From contig OZ025811.1 in assembly GCA_964019425.1 (NCBI GenBank), positions 62,001 to 126,000 of the forward strand: DNA of 64,000 nt. The letters are read 5' to 3'. Below, one piece after another: positions 41,911-53,196 of the stretch (positions are counted from its first letter, which is position 1; every line of letters starts with the position of its first letter). A program made the position numbers and the translations under genes. The stretch comes from Flectonema sp. DT1601. Its lineage: Eukaryota > Euglenozoa > Diplonemea > Diplonemida > Diplonemidae. The notes beneath the pieces are model-generated. The model did no database searches and was not told the DNA's origin. It saw only the letters and a list, made by a program, of their open reading frames with translations.

Positions 41911-43632
41911 CTACAAGTCCCTTATTTCACTCAGAATGCTGGTGAGCGTAGCCTCAATGGTGTCAATACGAGTGTTGACTCCCGACAATACACTGATTGA
42001 GATTTGTTGTTTTTAATTAAATAATAATGCAACACACCAGTATGTTGAGTACCTCAAGGATACAAACAATCACAATCACAATCACACAACATACCTATCC
42101 ATTCCTCTCAGTTTTTCGTTGATTTTATTTTCGAATTCCTCATTATTTATATTCTCAGATTTAAATTGTTTTCCAGAGGAATTAAATTTTGCAATTTCCC
42201 GCTGAGATTTCTCAGCGTTGATCATCGAGACGGGTTGCATTGAGTCTGCCGGCTGTTTAGTTTTTTGTAAGTCAGATGGAAACATTTTACGACAGAAGCG
42301 ATTCAACAGAACAAAAACAAACCTTTCGACACAACTGCTGCAAGGCAGTGTTTTGACTGAGGACGTATCGCGGATCTGCGATGAGCATTTCCAACACATC
42401 GATTTCCATCATTCCTTCTCTCCGTCGTAATGCTCTGTTTCGCATACAGAGTGTGTCTAAAGTTCGGAACTCTCTTTGGAAACTAGAAGTTGGTGACTTC
42501 CTCATTAAGCCAACCATTCTTATGCACTGCGTTACTACTCGAGAAGAACAGTTTTTTATCTTTACGGCCTGTCCGCATTCCATCATAAATAAAACCATTT
42601 GTTTTTGAGTCTTTGAGATTGTTAGCGACCTGTTTAGTATTATGAATACTCCAATACAAGATGTTCTTATCGCAAGAAGGTGACACATACCTAAGTATCA
42701 CAGCCGTTATTAAGGCAGTGAACATTATTCCAAGTATCGCTGATACGATTGCTAGTACTCTACCGAGTTCAGTCTTTGGAACTATATTGCCGTATCCAAC
42801 AGTGGTGAAGGTGACACCTGTCAGCCAGAATGCATCAGCGACAGACATATAGTCTCTCTCAGCAACAAAAAGACAAAAAGTCATAATCAAAAATGATATA
42901 ATCAAACTAGTCAGCGCCAACGGGAACGGATTTGTGTAAAGCGTCGTTTTTATAACGAAATCAATATCAAGTTCAGTCCGAGAAAGCTGTCCAACTAACC
43001 TTCCACCATTACTGCTAGTGAAGCTCCTGTCTCGGAAGAGACGGAGAAATATATAAACTCTTAAGAACGATAAGATGTTTAGTTTGCGAAAATTCGGATC
43101 TGCGCTTGGTAAAAACGGAGGACAATGCATCAAAAATATAAAAATTTCGCTACAAAATACCGGAGCCAATGGACTAGTGAACATTGTCAGTTTGTTCCAA
43201 AGTGGGTCCCTCAACTTTCTACGAGTGAATTCTGTTTTTTATAATTTTTTTTTTTTTTTTTTTTTTTGAAAACCACAAATTGAATAAAACAACACACCAT
43301 CAGAATAGTAAGTGAATAAGAAACCAATTTTAACGAATACGCAAATGCTGTTCACGAAAAGCAGAATATCAGAGTGGTACATTTCATCAGCAATGATACT
43401 GAAGATCATCTGTTTTTTTTTTTTAATTTTTTTTTTTTTTTTTGTGTTTTTCTTAATTACACAGAACAAGATTACACACCACAAGAGTCAACAATCCCAA
43501 CGCATCATTTGCCTTACGCTGTCTCAGTTCAATAGAATATGATTGTAAAAGGTCCTTATGACCAGCATACACATTAACTTCACTAGTGTTGTCAGATGTT
43601 GCCATTTCATTTAATTCACTACCCTGCTGCAT
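41911..43632 (-). CDS. Small-conductance Ca2+-activated (SK-type) potassium channel (6 exons)
   Basis: Exons: 43632-43480, 43409-43298, 43231-42691, 42629-42323, 42252-42095, 41992-41911; 450 residues, all in frame. The frame opens at a GTG (43680), so the ATG at 43632 is used. Six membrane spans are visible: S1 in GLLTLV/MIFSIIADE (exons 1-2), S2 ILLFVNSICVFVKIGFLFTYY, then S3-S5, and S6 VLAIVSAILGIMFTALITAVIL. The pore loop carries the K+ filter TTVGYGN (about residue 232-237). After S6, TQCIRMVGLMRKS and the following helix match the calmodulin-binding domain by which SK channels sense Ca2+. A C-terminal coiled coil (FENKINEKLRGMD; VLSGVNTRIDTIEATLTSIL) should aid tetramer assembly. Likely plasma or flagellar membrane. 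Confidence 0.85.
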
Positions 43633-43868
43633 TCTAAACTCAACTGTTCCACTACCGGTATTGTTTTGCTGACACTTCACATTTAAACATTTAAATAGAT
43701 TTTAGTGATTGCCTTGTCGTATGTTAGTTCCTTATTAGGTTAAAAAGTAATAATTAAAAAAAAAAAAACTTATTTTTAATTCATTCTACGATACTACTGA
43801 CCCTAACGAAGTTTGGCTAAGTTTAGAAAAACAACTCCTCTCGTTGGGGGTCTACTTTATGAATGTTA

Positions 43869-44672
43869 TTATGAGGAGGGAAGGATGACTGAATTCTTCT
43901 GACGTCGATAATGACAAAATTGTTTTCTTCCTTGTTTTGGTTCACTCCCAGAACCAAATGAATAATAAGGTAGTGGAGGTGCTATTTGTTGTTCTGCAAT
44001 GGAACTACTTGTTATCTTATCATTCAGAGAGAGTACAGAAGAGTCGTCTGTTTTAATTAACTGCATCTGGTGTAGGATGTCTTGTCTGGATTCACTTCCG
44101 AGTGCTTCTAAAAGATGTTTTTGTTTCTGTTTCAGCGACTCGATTACTTTTTCAGTTTCTTTTCTAGCGTCACTCTCAAATCCAAGGCGTTCAACAAGCC
44201 CGTTAATCTTTCGATTATTACGCGCTGCGTTTTCAATTCCAACTTCTGACGGTCGAATTGTCGAAACCATCGAAGATTCGATTATCGTTTTCTCTGATGG
44301 TCGTCTGTTTACATGTTGTTGATAATCTCTATCTGATAATATTGATAGTACTCGTTGTTGATATTAAAATTAAATCACAAACCTGACAGACACGACTCCT
44401 ACTGAAGTCGTTGATGCCGCTGGTGCCGCTTCCGTATCAACTGCGAGAGGTTGGATACTTGTATTGTGCTTCCGTAGTTTAATTGGTCGTAGTACCTGAC
44501 TCACTTTCGGTCTCCACTTTCGGTATTTTCGAGTCTTAGAAGTTGTACTTGAACGAGTCAGACTTGGAAGCGACACACCGATCGCTGTTTTCACAACTTC
44601 AACAACTGGATCAGCTCTGGGAACAAACCGATGCATACCTGGCCTGACTTCTGTTATATTTATTACTGGCAT
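43869..44672 (-). CDS. Small basic protein with coiled coil, unknown (2 exons)
   Basis: Exons: 44672-44383 and 44304-43869; 241 residues, ATG at 44672. The first exon encodes a basic, low-complexity segment (TSKTRKYRKWRPKVSQVLRP). The second has a helix of about 45 residues (GLVERLGFESDARKETEKV; IESLKQKQKHLLEALG) and a basic tail (QFCHYRRQKNS). No domain or family is recognised. Confidence 0.65.
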
Positions 44673-44949
44673 CGGTATTGATGTTGACTACTTAATCAAA
44701 CCAATCATCTTTCATCTAAAGAAGTACCTAACAAAGTGATATAATTACAGCAACAGAGATCAGAACCAACACAATATCCTTACTTAATCATACTTCCTAG
44801 TTGTGGGGGTAAGTAGTGACTGTTAGTTGTAAGGTAGCCGCACTGCCTTCTAAATAACTATTGTGGTTTCTATTATCTATAAGTAGGTTACAAAATAAAT
44901 AGTATCGATGAATACATTGTTAAGTTGATAAATAGTTCATATGTTTGAC

Positions 44950-45516
44950 TCATCGATCACAAATATCAATAACGTCATCAGCAGCAGTCTTACCCTTCGC
45001 TAAGACCATTGCAATTGCTCGAAGTGTTAGTGAGGGAGTTGAAGGATCTATTTTGATGACGGGAGTGTTTGTTTTCTTAGCTAGTTTATCAACACTTAGA
45101 CCAACAGCTTGTGAATCAGAGCTATTAAGAATAACGACTGTGACTATATGATCTGAAGGGACTCCTTTCGTGATTAATTTCTTGACAACTGTTTCGATTG
45201 ATGAGATCCCCTTCTTGTCTTCACTGTTAACGACTGCCAGAGCTGCGTCAAATGATTTCGTTCTATTATGCCACGGTGAGAGATAGTCGTGGGTCTCACT
45301 TCCTTCCCAAAATTCAAACAGAACTTCTCCGTCAGCAAGACCAACGTTAGCAATCTTACACTCCACCCCTCCTGTTGGTGCGTATGCGTCTTTCATTGAA
45401 ATACCACACAGGGCGTTAATTAAAACAGTTTTCCCACTCTTCTTCTCTCCTTCAACAACAACTTCGATCCGTTTTTTATTACATTCCAGTAATCCCAAGA
45501 CTTGTGTTGATTTCAT
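44950..45516 (-). CDS. IFT22: IFT22/RABL5-like small GTPase-fold protein
   Basis: Intronless, 188 residues, ATG at 45516, close to the ~185 residues usual for IFT22. A TTGTCTCATCAG acceptor ends 19 bases upstream of the ATG. The P-loop GEKKSGKT and the following VLINAL match the SGKTVLANFL segment of IFT22. AYAPTGGVECKI corresponds to YSPTQGVRILEF, and FEFWEGSETHD to the ELWDCGGD switch II region. The NKxD base-recognition motif is degenerate (VILNSSDS), as in IFT22, where guanine binding is unusual. IFT22 is a peripheral subunit of the IFT-B train that moves cargo along the flagellum; IFT27, another IFT-B GTPase, is 12 kb away. An Arl or Rab-like relative cannot be excluded. Confidence 0.62.
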   Translation of the reverse strand: MKSTQVLGLLECNKKRIEVVVEGEKKSGKTVLINALCGISMKDAYAPTGGVECKIANVGLADGEVLFEFWEGSETHDYLSPWHNRTKSFDAALAVVNSEDKKGISSIETVVKKLITKGVPSDHIVTVVILNSSDSQAVGLSVDKLAKKTNTPVIKIDPSTPSLTLRAIAMVLAKGKTAADDVIDICDR

Positions 45517-45658
45517 GTCTCCCTTCTCTGGTCTGATGAGACAAAAATAATAATATTAATAAGCAGTCACTCTACATTACCACTAGTAAAACTTTATATA
45601 GAAACTGTGCGAGTAAAGTATCCCCAGCACAGGTGTAAATATGATGAATTTGTTTCAC

Positions 45659-46543
45659 TTAAGGCTCTTCATCATCGGAGATTGCAGTGATGGGTTTTGG
45701 ATTATTTCTGTCGTGAAGTATCTCTGATATTGATTTCAAATAGTACGGAGGAACATTACATCCTTCGAGATTCAGTTCAGTAATTTGAGAACACTTTTTA
45801 ACCATCGACAACAGAAGTCTACCAGCCGTAGCTGACAAGTATCCATTATGAGATAAATTAATATCCGTAAGTTGTAGAGATGTCTCAACCAGAGCAACAA
45901 GTGGTGGAATCGAACGATCTTTTATATAATTTCGAGACAGACTGAGGTAAGTTAAATTAGGTAGCGTTGCTAAAGCATCACAAAGAGGAACGAATCCAGC
46001 AGTCCCTAAAAGATGAGTACTGCAGTCGAAGGAGGTTGTTTCGCCTGAGACGGTGCCCAGTTCTCTAAAGATTGATCGATTAGCGTAGATTCCAACTGTC
46101 TCATCTGTTTCTTCCTTTTCCTCGACTTGAACTACGAGATTTCTAATAGAGCTGAGGTATACTTCTTGAGTAATGTTACTCGAAGCTAGTTTCTCAGTAT
46201 CTGATAAACAAAGAGGTTTGTTCTTTGCGTTAGCAAGTCTGACTAAAAATGGATCCGTTGATCTAATGGATTTCACAACGCGAGGTTTGATTTCCATCGC
46301 AGGAAGGGGAGCCGACAACGGCAACACCGGCAACAAGTTCTCTGGTGTTGTTTTCTCAGTATCAAGTTCAATACTCATAGACTCGACTAATAGCATTGCA
46401 TTTGATCTGTGTTCCTCACTACTTAATAATAATGCTAAATAAACAATTAGACCTGACTTGTCTACTAATCCATCACTTTGACAGAACGGCATTCCCATCA
46501 GTTCATTTATTGCAGCCTTACTCCAATTTACCACTTCAGTCAT
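45659..46543 (-). CDS. Leucine-rich repeat protein
   Basis: Intronless, 294 residues from the ATG at 46543; the frame extends upstream only through a GTG at 46561, and AACAACAG lies 5 bases before the chosen start. The C-terminal ~120 residues hold ribonuclease-inhibitor-type LRRs (LPNLTYLSLSRNYIKDRSI; LQLTDINLSHNGYLSATAG; SQITELNLEGCNVPPYYL). The N-terminal part is helical without a recognised domain. LRR proteins of this small type are frequent in flagellar complexes, but no specific orthologue is evident. Confidence 0.72.
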   Translation of the reverse strand: MTEVVNWSKAAINELMGMPFCQSDGLVDKSGLIVYLALLLSSEEHRSNAMLLVESMSIELDTEKTTPENLLPVLPLSAPLPAMEIKPRVVKSIRSTDPFLVRLANAKNKPLCLSDTEKLASSNITQEVYLSSIRNLVVQVEEKEETDETVGIYANRSIFRELGTVSGETTSFDCSTHLLGTAGFVPLCDALATLPNLTYLSLSRNYIKDRSIPPLVALVETSLQLTDINLSHNGYLSATAGRLLLSMVKKCSQITELNLEGCNVPPYYLKSISEILHDRNNPKPITAISDDEEP

Positions 46544-46830
46544 TTTACTGTTGTTAGACACAAACTAGTCAGACGGTAGACAACAAAAAGATTAACTACT
46601 CGACATCAGTAGGTGACAGAAATAAACTACCACACGACCAGACTGTTGACAGCCGTGTATTTACATTTCGTCTTCTTTTTCTGGAAATAAATAAAAGTAA
46701 AAACACAACAAGAACAATTAAATAAAGTGATTCATCGATTTAGAACTGCAGATGATGTGCAGTCAACGAGTACGTTCATCCAGCTAGACGATGGATACAA
46801 GAAGCTAATCAGTGTAGCGATTGGAAGATA

Positions 46831-48294
46831 TCAAGTTAGAGATTTGGTAGTGCTACTCTTCCCCATTCGTAAGATATTAGCGGGGCGCGTGTAGAGATCG
46901 AGCCCGTCGATGTCGTCAATCGGACAAATCGTAATCTCTGGAAAAGGAATCTCTGAAGTAGCAAAGAACTCTGAAACTGTTTTTAATTTACTCGTAGTAG
47001 TCTTTATATCTGAGGAGTCAACACCGATTAGTATGTCGGAAGTTCCTTTTGAAAGAACCGAAGCAGCGCGGACTTCGAATCGTTGGAGAAGAGTTGCAAT
47101 TAAAACCTTCCTAACATCATCAGAACAGATCTTCTCAAATGAAGAATCTGATAGTTGGAGAGCTGGTGAGACGTCTTTCTCTTCTTTCTTATCCCCCGCA
47201 GAGAGCATCAAGTCGAGTTCTCTCTCCTCAATTGCATCCAACTTTTTATCCTCTCTCTCACTTATAAACTTTCTTCTTATCGAACGATATTCCTCCCTCT
47301 TGTCTTCAACAGAATTCCAACTTTCAGTTGCCTCGTTCTCGACTTCATCTTCCGCAAGTCGCGGTGTGAAGTCAGCCAGCTTGTTGCTGTCTGGATGTTT
47401 GAAAATATCTTTCATTTGGTCAGCCAAATCTTTCAAATCCTCGTATGCTAGTTGCACCTCATCAACTGTCCACTTATTGAGGAAAACATTGAGTTGTCCT
47501 TCGCTGTTTTTTATTTCAGCGATTATCCAAGGTAGGAAGTCACTAACAAACGCACCAATATATGAAACCCTATCTAACCCAGCAGCTCTCATGTAAGGAT
47601 GTCTGGTTGCTTCTTCTATTGAAGTTGTTGAGGTGTAGATTGATAGGAATCGAGTGCCACTCTTGAAAGCGTACTCTGGAGCGAGAGTTCCCAACTCTCG
47701 TTTTATCATCAGCGCGTCTCCGTCTTCTCTTCTGTCGGCGTCTCTTTCAGAGAACAGAAGTGGTGAAAAAGACATCGATTTTGGTAAAGGAATATTCTGA
47801 GTCGAGTGCTCCATGGCAGCCATACGAACTTCAGACTCCTTCAACGCCATTTCTGTTTCAGAAACGAACACATAAACAGGACCTCTAACAAATTCAGATA
47901 GAAAACGAGAGTGGAATTCAGTTGAAGGATTCTTTAAGAAGTCTTTTAGCAGTCTTGTGATATGAGGATTCGATTTGGGCTGCAAGCGAGTCCCGGCGAT
48001 AAAAGAAGCAGCTTTTTCTTCAGATGTGTGGAGAAGGTGACTGCTGTTAAGTTCTGGATCTTGCATTCTGGCTTTTCTGTCAGCCTCTGCTGCAGATAAA
48101 CCATGAAGGCGAGAAGTGGGTGATAGTCCATCGTGTTTCTCAATGCTTCTTCTTGTTACTCTAGGGCTTACTGTTGTTACGGGTCTCGTGCGTAGACTGA
48201 ATGTTGGTTTAGAGCGAAGCTGTTTCCCACCTTCTTGACCACCTCTCGAGCGAAACTTGAAGTTCCCCGCCATTAGCCATCGTGTTTTATTCAT
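46831..48294 (-). CDS. SseB-like domain protein, probably organellar
   Basis: Intronless, 487 residues, ATG at 48294, stop TGA. The first ~60 residues are Arg/Ser/Thr-rich and nearly free of acids (KLRSKPTFSLRTRPVTTVS type), as in mitochondrial presequences. Residues about 110-280 follow the SseB fold seen in small bacterial proteins: a helix FLKNPSTEFHSRFLSEF, strand VYVFVSE, a Pro-rich loop, strand FLSIYTS, then SIEEATRHPYM. After that come an acidic, Lys/Glu-rich helical stretch (VEDKREEYRSIRRKFISERED) and a second alpha/beta segment (ILIGVDSSDIKT). The SseB call is a fold-level impression and the function is unknown. Confidence 0.6.
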   Translation of the reverse strand: MNKTRWLMAGNFKFRSRGGQEGGKQLRSKPTFSLRTRPVTTVSPRVTRRSIEKHDGLSPTSRLHGLSAAEADRKARMQDPELNSSHLLHTSEEKAASFIAGTRLQPKSNPHITRLLKDFLKNPSTEFHSRFLSEFVRGPVYVFVSETEMALKESEVRMAAMEHSTQNIPLPKSMSFSPLLFSERDADRREDGDALMIKRELGTLAPEYAFKSGTRFLSIYTSTTSIEEATRHPYMRAAGLDRVSYIGAFVSDFLPWIIAEIKNSEGQLNVFLNKWTVDEVQLAYEDLKDLADQMKDIFKHPDSNKLADFTPRLAEDEVENEATESWNSVEDKREEYRSIRRKFISEREDKKLDAIEERELDLMLSAGDKKEEKDVSPALQLSDSSFEKICSDDVRKVLIATLLQRFEVRAASVLSKGTSDILIGVDSSDIKTTTSKLKTVSEFFATSEIPFPEITICPIDDIDGLDLYTRPANILRMGKSSTTKSLT

Positions 48295-48685
48295 CTTGTT
48301 TTATAAAAACACTGTTTTTTAGAAGTGATTGATTGAATAGAAGCCGTTGGTCTTCACTGTTCTCCTTCACAGACTTCCTAAAGACATCTCTTGCTTAACT
48401 GAATCAAAAGAAAGTTAATTTCGAATTGATAAAATTGCTACTCGTGTTTTACTTTTCGGGGTACACAAACCCCTTACCACACAATCACACTGGGAACGCT
48501 CAGGAGAGGAAGAAAATAGAATTTAGGATCTATTAACTACGAGTAATAGATATAAATAATAAATGAAACAACAGACCCAATCCAGGGCTAATAAAATAAA
48601 AAGGGGGAATTACATAACAGGGAGATTAGCAGGGACTTACTAAACTGTTATTGTTTTGTTGTTTTCTTTGCAATCAGATGGCTGC
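48295..48685. other. Intergenic spacer
   Basis: About 0.39 kb of AT-rich DNA downstream of the cathepsin B stop; nothing recognised. Confidence 0.5.
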
Positions 48686-49684
48686 TTAGAATTCGATACC
48701 CGAGACATCTCCTTCGATACCGCACTCGTTAACTCCACGAAGGATCTTGAAGTATCCCTTGGCTCCCCACTGGTTGTTCCAAGAGTTCTTAATCAACCAG
48801 TACTTCTCTCCGTTCTCAACTCCCCATCCGATCATCTCAACGGCGTGTCCTCCGAGAGCAGCTCCGGTGACGTGCTTGTACACTCCACTCTTGTATGCTG
48901 GGAAGTCAGCGTAGACGGTGAATGCAACAGCAAGAGGTCCGTTGGTCATGAGCTCGGTCATGATGTTCTCCTCTCCAGATACGGAGTAGGCCTTCTTACC
49001 CTTGTGCTTGTCGTTCTCGTATGAGACAGAGTATCCACTTCCACACTCCTTGTTGCACTTTGGGGTTGGGTACTCAGACTTTGGGCAGGCTGGGTACTTT
49101 GGGGAAGGGGCAACGTGGTGGGCACATGGAGCAAGAGTGTATGGTCTGCATGAGTCACCCTTACCAATGTCATCGTAGTCTCCACCAGTAACAACTCCCT
49201 TGTCGGCCATCCACTGAAGAGCGGCGGATGGTTGTCCTCCGTTGCATCCCATAGAGAAACCACACTCCAATCCAGTGCAGCATGACGCGGTGTCCTCAGC
49301 TGACATCTCAATGCTCTTTCCGGTGGCGATGCACTGTCTGTCCTCAAAGGACTCGGTGGATCCGAAGGCCCAGCAAGATCCACATGAAGACTGGTCTCTG
49401 ACGATCTCAATAACAGGGCACTTGGTTCCCCACTGGGTGATGGCGTCAAAGTTAGTTGGGAGGTTGGCCAATGGGACGACGTTCTTCTCTGGAAGTCTGA
49501 CGTACTTTGGGTGGTCCTTCAACCAGGTACCACAGAGACGGGAGGCATCTTCAGTTGAGTTGAACTTCGAAGGGGTTTCAGCAATCCAAAGCTTCTGAAC
49601 GGTGTTAACCTTCTCGGCGATGTGCTGGAATCCCTCAGCAGAGGCACCAGCAACACAGAGCGCTGCAACTGAAAGCTTGTACAT
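48686..49684 (-). CDS. Cathepsin B-like cysteine protease
   Basis: Intronless, 332 residues, ATG at 49684; CCCTTCAG ends 11 bases upstream. Signal peptide residues 1-16 (KLSVAALCVAGASA), a short propeptide, and mature protease from about residue 76 (LPTNFDAITQWG). The triad is intact: Cys in QSSCGSCWAF, His in GGHAVEMIGWG, Asn in IKNSWNNQWG. The Cys-rich CNGG motif (MGCNGGQPS) and an occluding-loop-like segment with the two His (CAHHVAPSPKYPAC) mark it as cathepsin B with probable carboxydipeptidase activity in lysosomes or secreted. Codons end in C or G far more often than in neighbouring genes, and it lacks introns, both consistent with high expression. Confidence 0.95.
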   Translation of the reverse strand: MYKLSVAALCVAGASAEGFQHIAEKVNTVQKLWIAETPSKFNSTEDASRLCGTWLKDHPKYVRLPEKNVVPLANLPTNFDAITQWGTKCPVIEIVRDQSSCGSCWAFGSTESFEDRQCIATGKSIEMSAEDTASCCTGLECGFSMGCNGGQPSAALQWMADKGVVTGGDYDDIGKGDSCRPYTLAPCAHHVAPSPKYPACPKSEYPTPKCNKECGSGYSVSYENDKHKGKKAYSVSGEENIMTELMTNGPLAVAFTVYADFPAYKSGVYKHVTGAALGGHAVEMIGWGVENGEKYWLIKNSWNNQWGAKGYFKILRGVNECGIEGDVSGIEF

Positions 49685-49886
49685 TTTAGGTAATCTGAAG
49701 GGTTGGGAATTATATTAGTAAAAAAAACTTAAAATAACCACCGCTGATATCTTCTACGGAGGCAGGAGGTATGGAACGACTGAAATAAAAACGGCAGCGG
49801 TGCCGACTTTTCGATTTGGAATCGAACGCGTGTGGACAGGCACATTGCTGCACATCTGTTTCCATATTTTCATTTCCTTACATTAT

Positions 49887-49919
<33 letters not shown>

Positions 49920-50513
49920 CGCCACCTCACTGAGAGAAGCCTCCGCAATGGTTCTAAGAAAAATGACTGAAAAACTTAAAGAGGATTTGTACAACGAAGT
50001 CCAGGAGCAAAGCTCCTGAATAATGAAAGAAAAAAAAAAAGAAAAGAAAAAGAAAACTAATTTTTTCTCTTCGTTCTCTTGATTCGAATTAACAATTTTA
50101 TAATCCAACTAAAGCACTAAAAGTTACCAAAGAGTAAACTAACACAGTCCTGTGTAATTACGCAACGGTAGACCACACCATGAAAATGTTATTCAGTTTG
50201 CTGCCACTGCGGTTGGATAAGAAACAATAATAAAAATACAACACTGCTTGGTGAGGGAGCGGGGGGGCTGACCTGTCCAGCTTTTACTTTTTTTTGTGGA
50301 GTACATTCTTTTTATTAAAATACAGAAAAGATACCTCTGACGGATGACAAAAAATAAAGAATCGAGGCGGAAGCAAATTACAAAGAAACACACCATGAAA
50401 ACACGGCAGAAGGGGATGTGAGCTTGGGATACAAGAAAACTGCACCGACACGCATATGAAAATAATCATTTCCCCCGAAAATGGCAGGTTAGAAGGTATA
50501 TCTCTCTTACTAA
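49685..50513. other. Spacer with T31 run and hairpin
   Basis: About 0.83 kb. It includes the cathepsin B leader, a T run at about 49889-49919, a perfect hairpin at 50002-50018 and A-rich DNA. A short plus-strand frame next to the T run (ending at 50019) reads like a helix (VLRKMTEKLKEDLYNEVQ), but it is too short to call. Confidence 0.5.
49889..50018. repeat. Homopolymer T run followed by hairpin
   Basis: About 31 T, then 80 bases of unique DNA, then the perfect stem-loop CAGGAGC-AAA-GCTCCTG (50002-50018). On the minus strand this reads hairpin, unique DNA, A tract, which is the order of a retroposed small RNA, but no target duplication is evident. Confidence 0.35.
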
Positions 50514-52932
50514 TTACAAAGTAATAAATCCATTGCGAGCGACATCTCTGATTCGTGGTGATAGTTGGCGGGAAGGCTCAACTGCATCTGAGCATCTGTT
50601 TGTTTGTTTTCTTATTGTAATATTCATATCAATACAATAATAAACAATGACATATACATACTGAGGATGTGCAGGTGTCCAAGCAGGCTTAATCCGAGAA
50701 ACCTTAACGACGATAGGAGGATTGCCTGCATTCGAACCTGGAGAGATGGCGGAGGCTTCTTCAAATTCAATCTGCGCTACGGTCCCTGATGGGATGTATA
50801 AATCAACTGGTCCTACTATTGTTCCAGCCCCACATTTCTGAGAAGTTGTTTTGATAGCACGATTACCATTCTTCCTCTTCCCAGACCTATCTAAGGTGTC
50901 TGGTGTTGTCACTGAAGGAACGCTGCTGACAGTTCTTCCAAAGGCCTGTTTTTTTAAATGGTTTTTTAGATAATAAAACTAATTCCAATAATCAAAACAA
51001 ACAACAACATACGTGTTTTGGTGTTTCAGGACGTTCCCTACGGGGAGTTGATGAAGGAACAAACTCCTCAAAACCTTTGAAGAATTTCTTTTCCGGAATG
51101 TGTCCGTGAGTAACGAGATCAACCGAAGCACTCATTTCAGTCATCCCAACCACCAGCTTGACTGGTCCTTCGATATTTGAGAATGCTCCAATCTGTTTAT
51201 TCCCATTCTTAAACCAACCGATGGTTCCTTTGTCTAAGTTCAACTGACAAGTTATTACGTCCCCTTCGCGGTATTTCTCTGCTCCGACAATTTCAAAACC
51301 GCATTTCGCAATTTCACCGCAGCTGGCGTAGACCCAAGTATTGTCAGACTTTGTTAGGTTTCTATTTACAGAATCATTTCCGTCTTTTACTACGCCGAAA
51401 GAGAATCCTCTCACGCCGGAGATAATTCGAAGATCCCAATTGTGAACTCCTCTCGTAAAAAAAGATTTACTGATAGCATTCCGATGGGTTTCTGTTGAGT
51501 CGACGACAGTGAGGCGGCCATCTTCAGCTTCTAAATCAAAGTGAATGAAGTCCCAAACGTCATCATCATCACCCTGCAACCAATTTCTAAAATTCTGCCA
51601 CGTTGGAGAAACTGGTTTGTACTGACGAGGAGAAGTTGCTCTCGGTGATGTCGCTGTTGTCGGTCTCGGTGATGCAGCTCTCTGAGTAGGAGTTCGATGA
51701 TTGATATGAAGAGAGTTTGTGATTCCTGAAATATTCGCAAAGCTAACTAAATCAGAAAGGATTTGATCAATTCTTTCTAATGGAACTCGACCACCAACTC
51801 CTCTCTGATCTCTAAGTTGGCTGGTCATGTTGTCGAATACAAAGCTCCGCGCCTCACTCACAGCGATGTCACCATCGTTGATGAAAGTCTGAGCGCTTCC
51901 CTGATTCTCTGCGGACTCATATCTGAACTTACTTGTGAAACCTTTCGCATCTTGCAACTCGATTGTGATCGATGTCTGTTGCGGTGCGTAACGAATCTCC
52001 GTCCCGTCCAAGTCGAGAGTTCTGTTTAAGAAACTTCTCGTATTTGGAGGAGGGGAGACTTGATGCTCATTGTACTGACTACGAGGTGTAACGGTTGGTG
52101 GAGTAGTCAATCCCGGCGGGTTGTAATTTGTGGGAGTTCCGAAACTGCGTTCGCTCCCGAGACGTGGTGATCTTCCACGAGGAGGAGTTGCTATCCGGGG
52201 AGATCTTCCTTTGAATGCTCCTCCAGTGTTATTAAATGGAACATTTCTACGAGGGGACCTCGGAGCTGAACCTTTTCCAACACTCCTCGCAGATACAGAA
52301 GTGCTTGACATCTTCGTTCGACGACTGCTGTTATCTCTTCTAACAGGGCTTTCTTGTCTAATTCTGTTCTGAGAATACCGAGATGGTACAGAAGTTGCAC
52401 GTTTTGCTGTTTTCTTTTTTTTCTGATTGTTTTGGGGTGGAGTGCTTGCAACTCGAGGTGTCGTTGGAGCAGTTGTCGGAGGTGTGCTAACCTCTTCAAC
52501 ATCCTGAAAACCCTTTTGAACGTCATAATGAATTTGATTAGCCATCGCAATTCTGTCGGCATCAGTAAAAGATATTTCAGGTATTCTTAAGGAGGTGCAG
52601 GACTCCGCAAACCCGTCTCCAAAAGCGTTATCTTTCTCTCCATGTGGAACGTTTGAGGCTCCCAAATGAGAACCAACTGTTGGTTGTGGTGTTACAGAAA
52701 GTTCTGATTCTTTCTTTTGAAAGTTACTTTCCGAATGTTTTCGTAACATTGAAGTAATAAAAGAACCTTTTGATCTGTTTAGGTTACTCGCTTCACCGTC
52801 ACTTGGTGCTGGTGACGATTTCATTGAGTCATCCATCGTGCCTACTTTCATTGATTCCCCGAGTGCTCCTGCCCCCCATCCTCTCCAGGCACCGAACATT
52901 GAACTGTCTTTCTTTTCCCCATCAGTGGGCAT
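50514..52932 (-). CDS. SPRY-domain protein with long Ser/Pro-rich N-terminus (3 exons)
   Basis: Exons: 52932-51013, 50945-50662, 50595-50514; 761 residues, ATG at 52932. Residues 1-300 are disordered and rich in Ser, Pro, Arg and Thr (TSVPSRYSQNRIR; SPRRNVPFNNTGG). A small conserved-looking block follows (TSITIELQDAKGFTSKFRY). The SPRY/B30.2-like domain lies at about 475-625: VVDSTETHRNAISKSF, GVHNWDLRIISGVRGFSFGV, CGFEIVGAEKYREGDVITC, LDLDKGTIGWFKNG-like strand and VKLVVGMTE. SPRY domains bind short peptides or act as substrate receptors. The tail encoded by exons 2 and 3 is basic with no domain. Partners are unknown. Confidence 0.78.
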
Positions 52933-53196
52933 TCTATTCGTTCATTCTGAAAGTAAAATAAATAAAATAATTAGACAAATCGTACACTTGTTTAAGATTC
53001 TAATATAAGTTTGTTCGTGGTATTGCTGTCCTGTGATTGTATTAAAATAATTCTACCAAACGGAGTAATACTGATTACGATGTTTAAAATAACTGAATAA
53101 AAACAAAACCGATCACACTTACTTCAATAACAACCTTCTTTATTAAAGATGATAAAAGACAGCCACTAGGCAAGGAAGATGTGGTGTAAAAGGATG

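Noticed and set aside
50720-50760. GCATTCGAACCTGG resembling a tRNA T-loop (B box)
   Set aside because: It lies inside exon 2 of the SPRY gene; no acceptor stem or A box around it.
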